A stretch of DNA of 64,000 bases from Ustilaginoidea virens (Eukaryota; Ascomycota; Sordariomycetes; Hypocreales; Clavicipitaceae): NCBI RefSeq assembly GCF_000687475.1, contig NC_057316.1, positions 6,386,001 to 6,450,000 of the forward strand, in the 5' to 3' direction. The notes under the pieces are model-generated. The model was not told where the DNA came from. It saw only the letters and a list, made by a program, of their open reading frames with translations, and did not search any database. This document shows, piece after piece, positions 46,059-56,136 of the stretch. Every line of letters starts with the position of its first letter. Position 1 is the first letter of the stretch. The position numbers and the translations under genes are program-made.

Positions 46059-46803
46059 TGGGTTGGACACGGGTGGTCGATGTGTGGGTGGTTTTATCTT
46101 CTCCCATTTGCAGACGTGCGTGGCGTGCGCTGTGGGTGATGCTGTATCACCGTGTCCCCCGAGTCCTCGACGTCCTCCTTTTCCGACGGCAAGGGGGGCG
46201 TATTCTGCGTCTTCTGGAAGGAGGTGGGAAGGGGGCAGTGCGGTCCGCGAATGCAGTTCATATAGATATCAGCATTGTACGCGAGTATGCTCGATATTTA
46301 CACTCGATACATACTCGATACATACTCGACACATACTCGATACTACTCGATACACTTGATATGTACTCTTGCTATATACCCCCGATATATACACTCAGTT
46401 CGTCGTGCTCAATATCTTGAGGAGGCATCGTGCGATGGTGCTGGTTTACCCAAAAAAAGAAGGTGTGTCGACGAGTTTGCAGCCAGAGCCCGCAGACGTT
46501 TGCCCGCAGCCATCTCATCCTGGTGCTGGAGCACACCGGCCCCCCAACGCACAACCACCTCGACGTACTCCGTACACACAACATAGTACACTACACTAGG
46601 ACTAGACTTCACGCACCAGCAGGCAAAGATGAACAGCCCTCGTGCTCATGCACCTTCAGAGTCGGCTCTTCGCCCCTAGAGCCCCCAACACCGCATGCCA
46701 CCCCCCAACCAATTGGCAAGAGAAATCACGCAACGCCAGCCTCGCCATGCAGAGGAAAGAAAGAGAAAAAGAAAAACGCACGCACAAGCCATCGCAAGAC
46801 GCG
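46059..46803. other. Convergent 3' region, UTP11 / CMC1
   Basis: Holds an 11-bp array based on ATACTCGATAC (about 46292-46360) and TACTCCGTA at 46566-46574. No gene is seen. Confidence 0.4.
46292..46360. repeat. Degenerate array based on ATACTCGATAC
   Basis: About five to six units of roughly 10-11 bp with small changes (TACTCGATACA, TACTCGACACA). Confidence 0.8.
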
Positions 46804-47371
46804 CTACGTCGACGCCTCGGGCCCGCGCGGCCGCTCCCTCGCCGGCATGCCTCCCACCCGCTCCGCCCGTCCCAGCTTCTCCATCTCGCGCTGCCGCGAC
46901 AGGCGCACCTCCTCGGGGAGCCCCCACCACTCGCGCATAAAGTCCTCCTGCGCGGCCGCCACCTTGGCCTTGCGCTCGCGCTGCCGGTGGCGCTCCATGC
47001 GCATCGCGAACCACTCCTCCCGCGCGGCGTCGTGCTCCTCCCGCGTCGCGTGCTCCTTCATGCAGCTGTTCATGAGGCGGTGCTCGGCCCGGCAGGCGAA
47101 CGAGACGGTCAGCGTGCGTCCCAGCGCGCACGCCGCAAACGCTGAGAGAAGACGGTCAGCCGGCCCTGCCGAGCAAAAAGCGCCATCGTGCTACGACCCC
47201 CCGGGGGGCGGTCTGTTGTTTTTGCTTCTACCCACCCTTGATCTCTTCGGCGCACTGCTTCCGCACGCGGGCGTAAAAGATGTCGCGGACTTGAGACTCC
47301 TGCGAGGCGGACAAGGGCAGCGGGTTCCTCGACGGGACGCCGAGGCGCTCTCGGGGCTCGTCGGCGGCCAT
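46804..47371 (-). CDS. CMC1: CMC1-type mitochondrial twin CX9C protein (cytochrome oxidase biogenesis)
   Basis: Exons 47371-47236 and 47141-46804 give 157 residues. NPLPLSASQESQVRDIFYAR leads into a twin CX9C (CHCH) motif: Cys40-x9-Cys50 and Cys62-x9-Cys72, the first pair completed across the intron. A charged helix (EEWFAMRMERHRQRERKAKV) and REWWGLPEE follow. Such proteins are oxidised by Mia40 in the intermembrane space and help deliver copper for complex IV assembly. The start ATG has a strong context (GCCATGG). Confidence 0.92.
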
Positions 47372-47912
47372 GGCCGGGGAGGGGGCGCTGTGCGGATCGG
47401 GGGATTGGCGGCTGCGGCTGCGAGTGGACGCCGCGGGGTGTGGACGCCGCGGGGTGTCGGGGGTGTGCGTACCGCGAGGGCTTGTTCTCGACTTTCGGAT
47501 CCAGCAAGTTGCGAGGATGAAAGAGTTGCTCAGGCTTGGGCTTGGAGGCTTGCAGCTCCTCCTTGTTGTCGTTTTTGGTTGGAGAGGGCGGCAGTATCTT
47601 GACCGCCTGCCATGATGATGACCACACACACGACAGCAAACCGGAACCATCTTCGTCGCACTTGACCCGGCATGTGCACGTGATGAAAGAAAAAGTGTCA
47701 AAGGCTTGCCACCACCAATTAATTCATCGTCATTAGCACACGTTCGAGAAAGGCTAGGGGCCACAAAAACGCCATCTAATCTATCTGGGAGCTCTGGCCT
47801 TGCGAGCAAAGTCGATATGCCGCCAAGAACCCGTTTATCCCAAGCGCCAATGCTTCGTGGCCAGCAGACCGTTGGTCCACAATCACGTCGGCTCATCTAA
47901 CGTCCACTACTA
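47372..47912. other. Intergenic upstream of CMC1
   Basis: Minus-strand frames of protein-like composition cover about 47474-47616 and could be a leader exon or upstream frame. Nothing here is firm enough to call a gene. Confidence 0.35.
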
Positions 47913-49084
47913 CTACTGTTGCTGCTGCTGCTGCTGCTGCTGGGGATAGTACGAGTCCTCGGCAGGAGGCTGAGCTGTCGCCGGAGGCGGCGTGTACGCT
48001 TGGTGAGCTGCAGGAGTCCCCGGCAACTCACTGCCCCGGTGAGCATGCTGCTGAGGGTACTGGCTGCTGTGGTAGGCCTGTGGTTCCTGGGCTGCCTGAT
48101 ACGCCGCCTGCTGCTGGTACGGGCTGGGGGCCGGTTGATATTGACCAGCCGGCCGAGGCTGGTGCTGCTGGTACGCTTCTTGGTTCCCGGCTGTCTGCTT
48201 GTACTCGCCCGTCGGCTGAGGCTCAGCCGGTCGCTGCTGGTGCTGCTGCATCATCGGCGTCATAGGAGCACCCTGCTCCAGCTTGGGCTCCATCTGCAAA
48301 GGTTCGCTGGACGAGGCCACACCGATGGGGAAACGGCCCTGTTTCCGGCCTCGGAAGAACATGACGGCGGTCCAGACAAAGGTCGCAATGTACAAGAACC
48401 TGCTCGGTCCGGCATCAGCCCTCTCTTTCCTTGCCAACCGAGCCGCGGCCCGCACAGCGTTGCGCAAACCAAAACGGGGGGGGGGGGAGGCAAAAAACGT
48501 ACCACAGCAGCGCGCCAAGACCAGCGATGGCGCTCATCATGGCCTGGCCCGACTTGAACAGGTAGTCTCTCCTGTACAGCGCTCTCTTGGCCGTGCAAGT
48601 CTTGCTGTTGATGGCGCTCCCGTCGTCGTAGCACGCCCCGACCTGGACGCTGACACTGAAGGTGGCCCGTCTGGCCGCTACGGCGGCAAACGTCGCAAGC
48701 CACATGACGACGAGGAAGCCCTCGAGAACCAGCACGGCCACGACGTGGTATGCCGCGCGCCAGGAGGGCACCTTCTCGGTCAAGATGACGTACGAGAGAA
48801 TCAACCAGCTAAGAACGGCCTGCCAAGGTCTTTATCAGAACCGCCCGTCGACGACTTTTGTATTTTTTTTTGCTGCTTCCCCCCCTGAAAAAAAGAGCGG
48901 AGCACGCCATACGTACCGTTGAGACAGACAGCCCGAATTCGTCAAGGTACAAGTCGTGCATCAGACGGCCGGCTAGGCCGAGAATTACCAGCGAGAGGAA
49001 GAACTGGACACCGCGGATGATGGTGATCCATATGGGTGTCTCGAGGACATGGCCGTCGGGCCGATTCTCCGCCGCGGCTTGCAT
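47913..49084 (-). CDS. Four-helix MARVEL-like membrane protein with Gln/Pro-rich tail
   Basis: Exons 49084-48917, 48819-48503 and 48399-47913 give 323 residues. Four hydrophobic segments are visible: IWITIIRGVQFFLSLVILGL, the segment from AVLSWLILSYVIL, VVAVLVLEGFLVVMWLATF, and one joined across intron 2 (ALLWFLYIATFVWTAVMFF). A loop with paired cysteines (VGACYDDGS and SKTCTA) lies between helices 3 and 4. The cytosolic tail of about 150 residues is rich in Gln, Pro, Tyr and Ala and ends in a Gln run encoded by CAG repeats. The layout fits fungal MARVEL-domain proteins of the plasma membrane; the function is unknown. Confidence 0.85.
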
Positions 49085-49994
49085 TGTTTGGGGCGAGTGA
49101 GAGTGGGTGTAAGGCGACGTGCGGACCTCCGGGAGTAGATGCCCGCCTGGATACCTATCCTATCCTGCCGCAGGAGACGAGGAGACGAGGAGGCGAGGAG
49201 ACGAGGGGGCCCTCGGTGGCGATTACCACCGCTTATATGCCCGGGACCAAGGTCATCACGACTGACCGATTCCGCCTCGTTACGACGAGCCCTTGCTGGA
49301 TTTTGAGCCTCGTCGGATGGAAATCTGCCCTATGGGCCTCACCCTTGCCGCGCGCCCCTCACCGCCCGGACCAGTTTCGGCTCTCTTCGAAAGGAGCAAG
49401 CCGTCGCTAGTGCCTCAGCCGCACTGGGTCCGGGCACCATGGAGTTTGTGGGCTTGTAGGCCGTAGCGGCCCAAGGTGGGCTGGCTGGCCGGCCGAGTGA
49501 TTCCCCGTCACGCCATGGTCTCGCTCGGGATAGCAGCCGGCGTGAACGGGTCATCATCATGGCTCGAACTTCTGGGCCCATGGCAGGTTGATGGGATGTT
49601 ACCCGGTGCCCCGTCGATGGTGTTTCTCTTTCCTCGACGCACCACGGGAGCAACAAGGTGAGAGAACTTGGGGGGGGCATGACTTGTTCCACCAGCCGCG
49701 GACAAGCAAGCCCGTGGACCGGTCCCGCTCCTAGCTTAGGTGTTGGGTTCATGAGATGAATCAATCGTCAATCGTGCCACAGACCCTGGTCCTCTCTTCC
49801 GACTCCTGAGTGGACAAAATGCGAGATTGGGGTTTAGCCCATGCTACGAAGCACAGACTCAAAAGCGTACGCAAAGGATTGAGAATGGGCCCAATTGTGG
49901 CGCTGCTGAGCGAGCAACCCTGTCAATGCGTCCGTCTGTCTGTTTTTCAACAAGTCACAGCTGACGGCTCGCGACTTCACGATTCCGTGCTCAA
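49085..49994. other. Intergenic, upstream of the MARVEL-like gene
   Basis: About 0.9 kb with a GAGGAGACGAG repeat (49168-49206). No gene is supported. Confidence 0.35.
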
Positions 49995-51212
49995 CTATTC
50001 CTTGTCACCGTTTGGCCCCGCAATCAAAATCTTAATCACCTCCCCTTCCGCCGCCTTGCGAAAGGCCTCCCCGGCCTCATGGAACGGCACCGTCGCCGTC
50101 ACCAGCTTCTTCACGTCCACCTTGCCGCTGGCCACCAGGTTAATGGCCAGCTCGTAGTCCCCAGGACCGTAGCGGAACGACCCCTTGGCCGTGACCTCGT
50201 TCAGGCACAGCGCCATGATGGGGAAGGTGACGTCGGGCTTGCCCATGCCGCCCTGCACAAAGGTGCCTCCCCTGCGGACGGTGTGCAGGCTCGTCTGGAT
50301 GGACGGCTCGGCGCCGCTGGCATCAATGACGGCGTCGGCACCCCTGGGCAAGCCGAGCAGGCACTTGATGGCCGCGGCGTTGTCCTCGGGCGCGACCCGG
50401 CGGGAGAGGTAGGTGTGCGTGGAGGCGAACCGGGCGGCAAAGTCGAGCTTGGGCTGGACAATGTCGGCGGTGAGGACGGCGGAGGCGCCGTAGGCCCTGG
50501 CCACGGCCGCGCAGAGGAGGCCGACGGGGCCGGCGCCCATGACGACGACGGACTGGCCCGGCTGCACCGCCGCCTGCTTGACCATGTGGACGGCCACGGC
50601 GAGGGGCTCGATGAGGGCGCCCTCCCGGAGGGACACGGCGTCGGGGAGCTTGTAGCAAAAGTCGGCGGGGGAGGACCACAGCCCGGTGAGGGTGCCGTCG
50701 TGCGGGGGCGTGGCGGCAAAGACCATTTCGTCGCACAGGTTGTACCTGCCGGCGCGGCAGTCGACGCAGCGGCGGCAGGCGTAGCCCGGCTCGATGGCGA
50801 CGCGGTCCCCGGGCCGCAGGTGGGTCACGGCGCGGCCGGTTTCGACGACGGTGCCGGCGGACTCGTGGCCCAGGACCATGGGCTGCCTGACGACGAAGTG
50901 GCCGATGGCGCCGTGGCGCCAGTAGTGGACATCGGAGCCGCAGATGCCCGTGTAGTCGACGGCGACGACGACGTGGTGGGGGGACTGGAGCGTCGGCTTC
51001 GGGCGCTCTTGGTAGCTCACATGCAGGGGCTTGTGGAGGACAAACGAGAGGTTCTGCAAAAGGTGCGAAAACGGGTCAGCGCGGGATTGGAGAAACGGTG
51101 CGGATCGGAGCGTTGCGGATCGGAGCTGTGCGGATTGGAGCCGTGCGGGACGGGGGGATGGGGAAGGGGGTCGCACGCTTAGCTCGTCTCTGTTGAGGGT
51201 TGGAGGTGCCAT
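49995..51212 (-). CDS. Zinc-dependent polyol dehydrogenase, D-xylulose reductase (xylitol dehydrogenase) type
   Basis: Exons 51212-51177 and 51053-49995 give 364 residues. Catalytic zinc ligands are seen in [12 protein letters not shown] (Cys50) and GHESAG (His75, Glu76). The structural zinc site is [15 protein letters not shown] (Cys105, 108, 111, 119). The Rossmann motif is [29 protein letters not shown] and [12 protein letters not shown] match the xylitol dehydrogenase branch, where an Asp after the second strand favours NAD+. It oxidises xylitol to D-xylulose in pentose use; sorbitol or L-arabinitol dehydrogenase is the alternative. The first exon encodes only 12 residues. The 123 bp intron is in frame and stop-free. 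Confidence 0.9.
   Translation of the reverse strand: MAPPTLNRDELSVRPPSPSPRPARLQSAQLRSATLRSAPFLQSRADPFSHLLQNLSFVLHKPLHVSYQERPKPTLQSPHHVVVAVDYTGICGSDVHYWRHGAIGHFVVRQPMVLGHESAGTVVETGRAVTHLRPGDRVAIEPGYACRRCVDCRAGRYNLCDEMVFAATPPHDGTLTGLWSSPADFCYKLPDAVSLREGALIEPLAVAVHMVKQAAVQPGQSVVVMGAGPVGLLCAAVARAYGASAVLTADIVQPKLDFAARFASTHTYLSRRVAPEDNAAAIKCLLGLPRGADAVIDASGAEPSIQTSLHTVRRGGTFVQGGMGKPDVTFPIMALCLNEVTAKGSFRYGPGDYELAINLVASGKVDVKKLVTATVPFHEAGEAFRKAAEGEVIKILIAGPNGDKE
51099..51148. repeat. Short degenerate repeat in the polyol dehydrogenase intron
   Basis: Three to four units of GTGCGGATCGGAGC-like sequence (about 15 bp) lie inside the intron. Confidence 0.8.
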
Positions 51213-51680
51213 TTTCTCGTCAGTCTGGGAGCGACGAGGAAGCGAGAGGCTCGTCTCGCCGCCATGGTGGCCAGCTTTATGAAGCCCGTCTAACGCAACG
51301 GGCAATGGCATTACGAACCCCCGCAGAATCCGAATCCAGCTAGCGTGTGGAGGTGATGAAGTGGGGCAGCGGGTGACAGGCAGCGGGTGACGAGCGGCCG
51401 GCCCAATGGGCACTCGTCGGCTGCGCCTCGCTATTCATATTGACATCAGAGGGCATGACTTTATTATTTCGAGTCTCATCAATAGGTAGCGGCGGGCATC
51501 GTCAGCATGACATGGGGACCCAGGAGAAACACACGTACACAAACACACACACGCACACAGAAGTCTCCTCGCCCATTTCGTCTAAACGTACACGGGTTGT
51601 TTTTTTGTTTTTGTTTTTTTTTCCTCCCACCGTTCCTCACAACACCTCCCCCCCCCCCCCCCTGCAGCCGTCATTCCCCT
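51213..51680. other. Upstream region of the polyol dehydrogenase
   Basis: The polyol dehydrogenase promoter and the 3' end of the 100-residue gene. It contains an ACACAC tract (about 51533-51562) and C15 at 51648-51662. Confidence 0.4.
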
Positions 51681-52100
51681 TCACCGCAGGTAATGCTGCT
51701 CCTGCGCGCTGATCGAGTGTCTCCTCCACTTGCTGTCCTTGGGGTAGTTGTGCTCGATGATGGGCGGGCCCAGGTGCTGGCTCAGCACCGACGGCGGCGA
51801 GTGGGCCGCATCGCGGACGTTGTGGTTCTCGCAGGGCGGGCTGCTGCTATGTACACATGCCGCGCGGCGCGTCAGTCAGTCTTGCCGGAAAAACTCGCTC
51901 CAGCACTTTTTTTTTTGGCTCGTCGGCTGGCTACGCTGGCGAGGGCAAGGCAAGCAGACGTACCTGGGCTGCAGGCGCGGGCTGTGCTTGTCGTCCGGCC
52001 GGGCCGCCGCGGGCGACTGCACCTTGGGGTCGGCGAGGGGAATCGCGGGCCGGGTGTCGTGGCCGAGAGACTTTTTGATCTTGTGGACGATTTGGTTCAT
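51681..52100 (-). CDS. Small 100-residue protein of unknown function
   Basis: Exons 52100-51964 and 51846-51681 close a clean frame. The N-terminus MNQIVHKIKKSLGHD is a short amphipathic basic helix. A Pro/Ser/Asp-rich middle spans the intron. The C-terminus holds CENHNVRDAAHSPPS, LGPPIIEHNYPKDSKWRRHS and ISAQEQHYLR, which read as genuine protein and not as a chance frame. There is no signal peptide or membrane segment. I do not recognise the family; its composition recalls small hydrophilic fungal proteins that begin with a Met-x-x-Ile-His-Lys-Val/Ile-Lys helix. Confidence 0.72.
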
Positions 52101-55100
52101 GGCTGGCTAGGGATTCCGGCGGGCAAGGATGGGGAAGAAGAAAAGGGGGGGAAGGGGGGGGACCCGAGGCTTTCAGAGTGGCCCTGCGGTTCATCTGCAA
52201 CGGCAAGTACGCCGCTTTATATAATTCCGTGCAGATTCAAGCATCGAGGTTGGAGAGTGGAGGTTGGAGGTTGGCCCGCCCGGCGATGAGTCCGTCTGTC
52301 TGGTGGGGGGGGGAAGGGGGGCCAAGAGCCAGGCGGTGCAGCTGCGCGAAGCGAGCATCTGTTGCAGCAGCCAGCCGTACCATCCGGCCATGCAAGCAGC
52401 CCGCAGCCCGCCTCTCATGTACCGACCGACAGAGCCAATCGACGGGCTGCGAGGCGTCCCAAGTGCCGGTCCTTTTGTTTGATAGACCAGCCGCCAACGC
52501 CAACGCCAGCCGCCAACGCCAGCCGCCAACGCAACCGCCAAGCTTCCTAAGCCAGCTGGCCCAGCTTCTTGGCTTCAATCATTGATGCTTTGTCAACGTG
52601 GCGCCATCGCCGCCAAGACCCAACACAGCCCGGCGCTCCGCCAGCTTCTTCTCCTCTTTCCTCTCCAACGCTCCTCTTTTCTCACGCAAAACCCAACGGC
52701 TTGCCGAGTCCTACACTCCTGGCTCGTGATTCGGTGGCTAAAGGGGGCCGTCGTGCACATGGCCCACGAGATGACGACGGAAGCGTGCAGATCTGGACGA
52801 CCGCTGCAACTGCACTGCCACCCTTGGAAGCCGAGGGAGGTGGCGACGGTGGCATCGCTGCGCTCCCAGCCAAAGCGAGAGTTGGGCGAGGCCCGTCACA
52901 TGGGGTTTTTGGGGGGGGGGGGGGGGGGGGGGCAGCCAGGCCGTCGGAATGCCCTCTTTTCGTCCTGCTCGTTATGCATTTCGGGTTTTCCCCGCCATTG
53001 AGTGGCGCACTGACCGGCGGTTTTGCGCTTGACCTAACAATGCGACCCATACGCAGTGCCGCATGCTTTGCATGCCTCGATTCGAGAGCGACCGCAGCAA
53101 ACCCGCATGACAAAGTCCCATCAGCCCACATCCTCCCCCATCTTGCCATCAGCTCTGCCGTCATGCAAAAGGCTGCACCTTCATCTCGGCCAGCAAAGGG
53201 TGCCGCGGCCCTCCGGAAACACCCCCCCCAAGCCCAATGTGTTCGGACTCGACATCCAACCTCAGCCAGGCTGACTGAGCGGCCCCGATTGAGAGCGCGT
53301 CTACGGAGTACAGGCCTGATGCGGCATGTCGGCGCTGCGTCGCCGCATGGGGAACGGCACACCATTCCGCGACCGACGGGGCTGAGTCGACTTTGTGTTG
53401 CGCTCAACCTCTGCCACTCCTTAGTTGTGCCTGGTCTGGCCTGGCCACCTTGCGTTGGGGTCATCTGCCGGCGTGCGAAATTGGCACAGCTACTCCGTGC
53501 ATGCTCGCGTGTGTGTCGCGTCGCATTGTGTTACCCAGGAAGCTGCAAGTGCTGGTCGAGCTTGTGCTGAGCCAGCTTCGTCCGGCTCCGCAGCCATCGA
53601 GTCTGATGTTTGATGCGTGGCGCCCAGCATGGCGGCGGCAGTCGAAAGAAACTTCTGCTGCTTTCCTTGTTGGGGCCCAAGATGCCCTGATCCAGAGACA
53701 TTTCCGCGGCGGATGCATCAGACAAACACGGAGACGCAGCTGGCACCACCCATCTTATCTTGGTCGTCACCAAGCCACCCGTTGAGGTTGCCCGTCCACG
53801 CCGTACTGCGGGTGGCGATGCTGGAAAAAAAAGATTCCCGACGATAGTACCAGTCCGCAAAAACATACGAAAAGCTGACGTCGGTGTACATGAAGAAAAG
53901 GCCCATCCCGTCATGTGACCGCTTTTATGTGGTTCGACGTGCAGTCCGCCAGCGCTCATGATGCCTCATATTATACCCACGGGGCGCAAATCATTCTACA
54001 GCAGGCTGCAGAAGGAAGACGGCCCGATGCCTCTTTTGACCTCTGACCAGAGGATCACCATGCCGTACAAGCCCCGTCACGAGAAAGGGGCCTTGTCTTG
54101 TCTTTCCGCTGGTTTCGATACGATCAATTGCTCTCGCTGTGTGTGTGTGTGTAGCTCATCATGGCGTTGCATCCCATCAACTGCGGAAGCCTCGTATCAC
54201 ACCATACCGACAGCCGATCGGCACTCTTGCCATGAAATGCGTTGCCACTCCAAGCATGCCGCCGTAGGCGCCGCTTTCTCAAACACGTGCGAGGGCTTCT
54301 GTTGGCAGCTTCGTCTTGTATCTGGAAATATGTCGGCAGCGCATCGGCGGATGGCTAGCGACTGGTCCAACCGCATCGCTGTCGTCGTCAACAGCGTGTT
54401 GGTGCGTGCGTTTCAAGCGAAAAGCCACTCCGGACCCGATGCCGTGATGCCGCTGGAGGAGTGGACTCGGGCCTTCTTTTCGTCGTGAATCTTGGGCACG
54501 TGCTTCACATGAACTGCCGGCGTCTCCTTTCACAGCCATGCCATTTCTCTCGCTGGCTGCCAGCTGGAGCCGTCTTCCGCCCGGAGCGGCCTTTTACGTC
54601 ACCCCCAAGCTGCCAGGCGTCATCTTGGTTCCCCAAGACGCCCAAAAAGCTTGGATGCCAGCGTTTGACAAGGCAACGTGTGGTGGGTTGCCTCGACAGG
54701 ATAGCAGAGGCGTCGCCCACGCTCAGGTCGGACAGCCTCTGCACCTCCGACTTTCAGGGCAACTCACCCGTCTCTTCAGGGAGTCAGGCGCCCCGGTGCT
54801 GCATATATCCGTCCCTTGGCCGAGGCCCGTCTCGCGCAGGAAACAGCAACCCAGCAAGAACGTTGGCGAGTCAAGCGCTCCATTGGGGAGGGCTTCGAAA
54901 ACCTGGCCCCTGTCAAATTCATGGCCGCAGTCTTTTTTTTTCATGCGCAGCGTCCTCGATTGGAGCGTGCGACATTATCATGCTCTCGCCACAAATACCG
55001 ATGCACCGCCGTGAGTACGGGTGACGTCGCGTAACTCATTGCCAGTCGCAGCTCGCTCGTAACCGGGACATTGACACTGGTCGATCCCTCCTTGCTTGCA

Positions 55101-55225
55101 GGATTTTTCCTGTCAAAGAAAAAAAAAACGAAGCGGAAACAACAGAGAAAAAGGAAAACAAATGGAGAACCTCCCAAAAACAATATCCTCTTCAGAAAAT
55201 TCTCTTCTGAAGAGATCAGCTTGCA
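52101..55225. other. Gene-poor region, 100-residue gene to tRNA-Leu
   Basis: About 3.1 kb. It contains a CGCCAACGCCAGC repeat (about 52495-52530), G22 at 52911-52932 and TACGGAGTA at 53302-53310. Frames of up to 333 residues (52569-53570) show no family pattern and cross the G run. Confidence 0.35.
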
Positions 55226-55335
55226 TGACACCTGAGGGATTCGAACCCTCGCCTATTACTAGACCGCGAAACGGGCCAGCCGAAGACTCGGCTGCAACCT
55301 GAACACGGCGCCTTAGACCACTCGGCCAAAGTGCC
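55226..55335 (-). tRNA. tRNA-Leu(CAG) with intron, second copy
   Basis: The mature part matches the copy at 38249-38361 except for one base in the variable arm (TCTAGTAATAGG versus TCTAGAAATAGG). The intron is about 28 bases and different in sequence, with its own hairpin (AGCCGAGTCTTCGGCT). Acceptor, D, anticodon and T arms are all intact. Confidence 0.93.
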
Positions 55336-56136
55336 TTTTGCTGATGACTTCCCCGCCGCTTAATCCGACCAAGAGTCCAGAGCAGATTCCCGCTCTCTGG
55401 AATACACACGCCGATTGCAACCGCCAAGGGGAAGGACCTTGACTTGCACCCGTGGACAAGGAATTGGAAGCCCGGATGGATGCGCAGCGGGGTTTGCACC
55501 GCCCCAGCGCCAAGTGATTCTGGGGATATCGCCGGAAGAGGTCTGGTACATAGTACCGAGGCGTGGCGTTCGTCCGGCGGCGTAGTCATGAGGCCGATTC
55601 TTGTGCATGCACACCTAGAAGGAGAAGCGCGCCCCGCAGGTGGGCGTGGTTTTTTAGACCTACGCGGAGCGAAAGAAAATGAGAAAAAAAACGACTGAGG
55701 ACTCGGCGCCCGTTTCGTCGCAAAATTACTTGCGAAATTACTTTGGCATTAGCTTGGACGGCTGAACCACATGGTATTATATATAACCTTTTCTTTGAAT
55801 ATCCTCTTCCTTGAAAGCCAAACGCCACTCACTTCCTTTCGGTATTTCCTCCCAGCCAATTCTTTAGAGAAGAACGAGTCATGAGAACAAGTCATGATTT
55901 TGTACGTGACAAAGCAAACCGATTTCGAGAGCTGCACCGACATGTGCGGGAAGAAGGGGATAACTTGACAAAGAAAAGAAGGACCAAAACGTCGGGTGAA
56001 AACAAATGGAAAAGCTTGACAAAGAGAAGGAAGGAGAGACAGAGAGACAGAGAGAGAGTCGACACCATGATTCACGCAATCCCGTGTCCAACTCCCTGCC
56101 GCAAAAGGATAAACGCCCCCCCCCACGAGCGGCGTT
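55336..56136. other. Intergenic, tRNA-Leu to Cys-rich protein gene
   Basis: About 0.8 kb with a GACAGAGAGAGAG tract (about 56035-56058). No gene is supported. Confidence 0.35.

Noticed and set aside
50079..51182. 367-residue + frame opposite the polyol dehydrogenase
   Set aside because: Antisense shadow of a GC-rich exon with clear zinc-site motifs on the other strand.
52569..53570. 333-residue + frame
   Set aside because: Crosses a G22 run encoding poly-Gly; no recognised domain and no supporting splice pattern.
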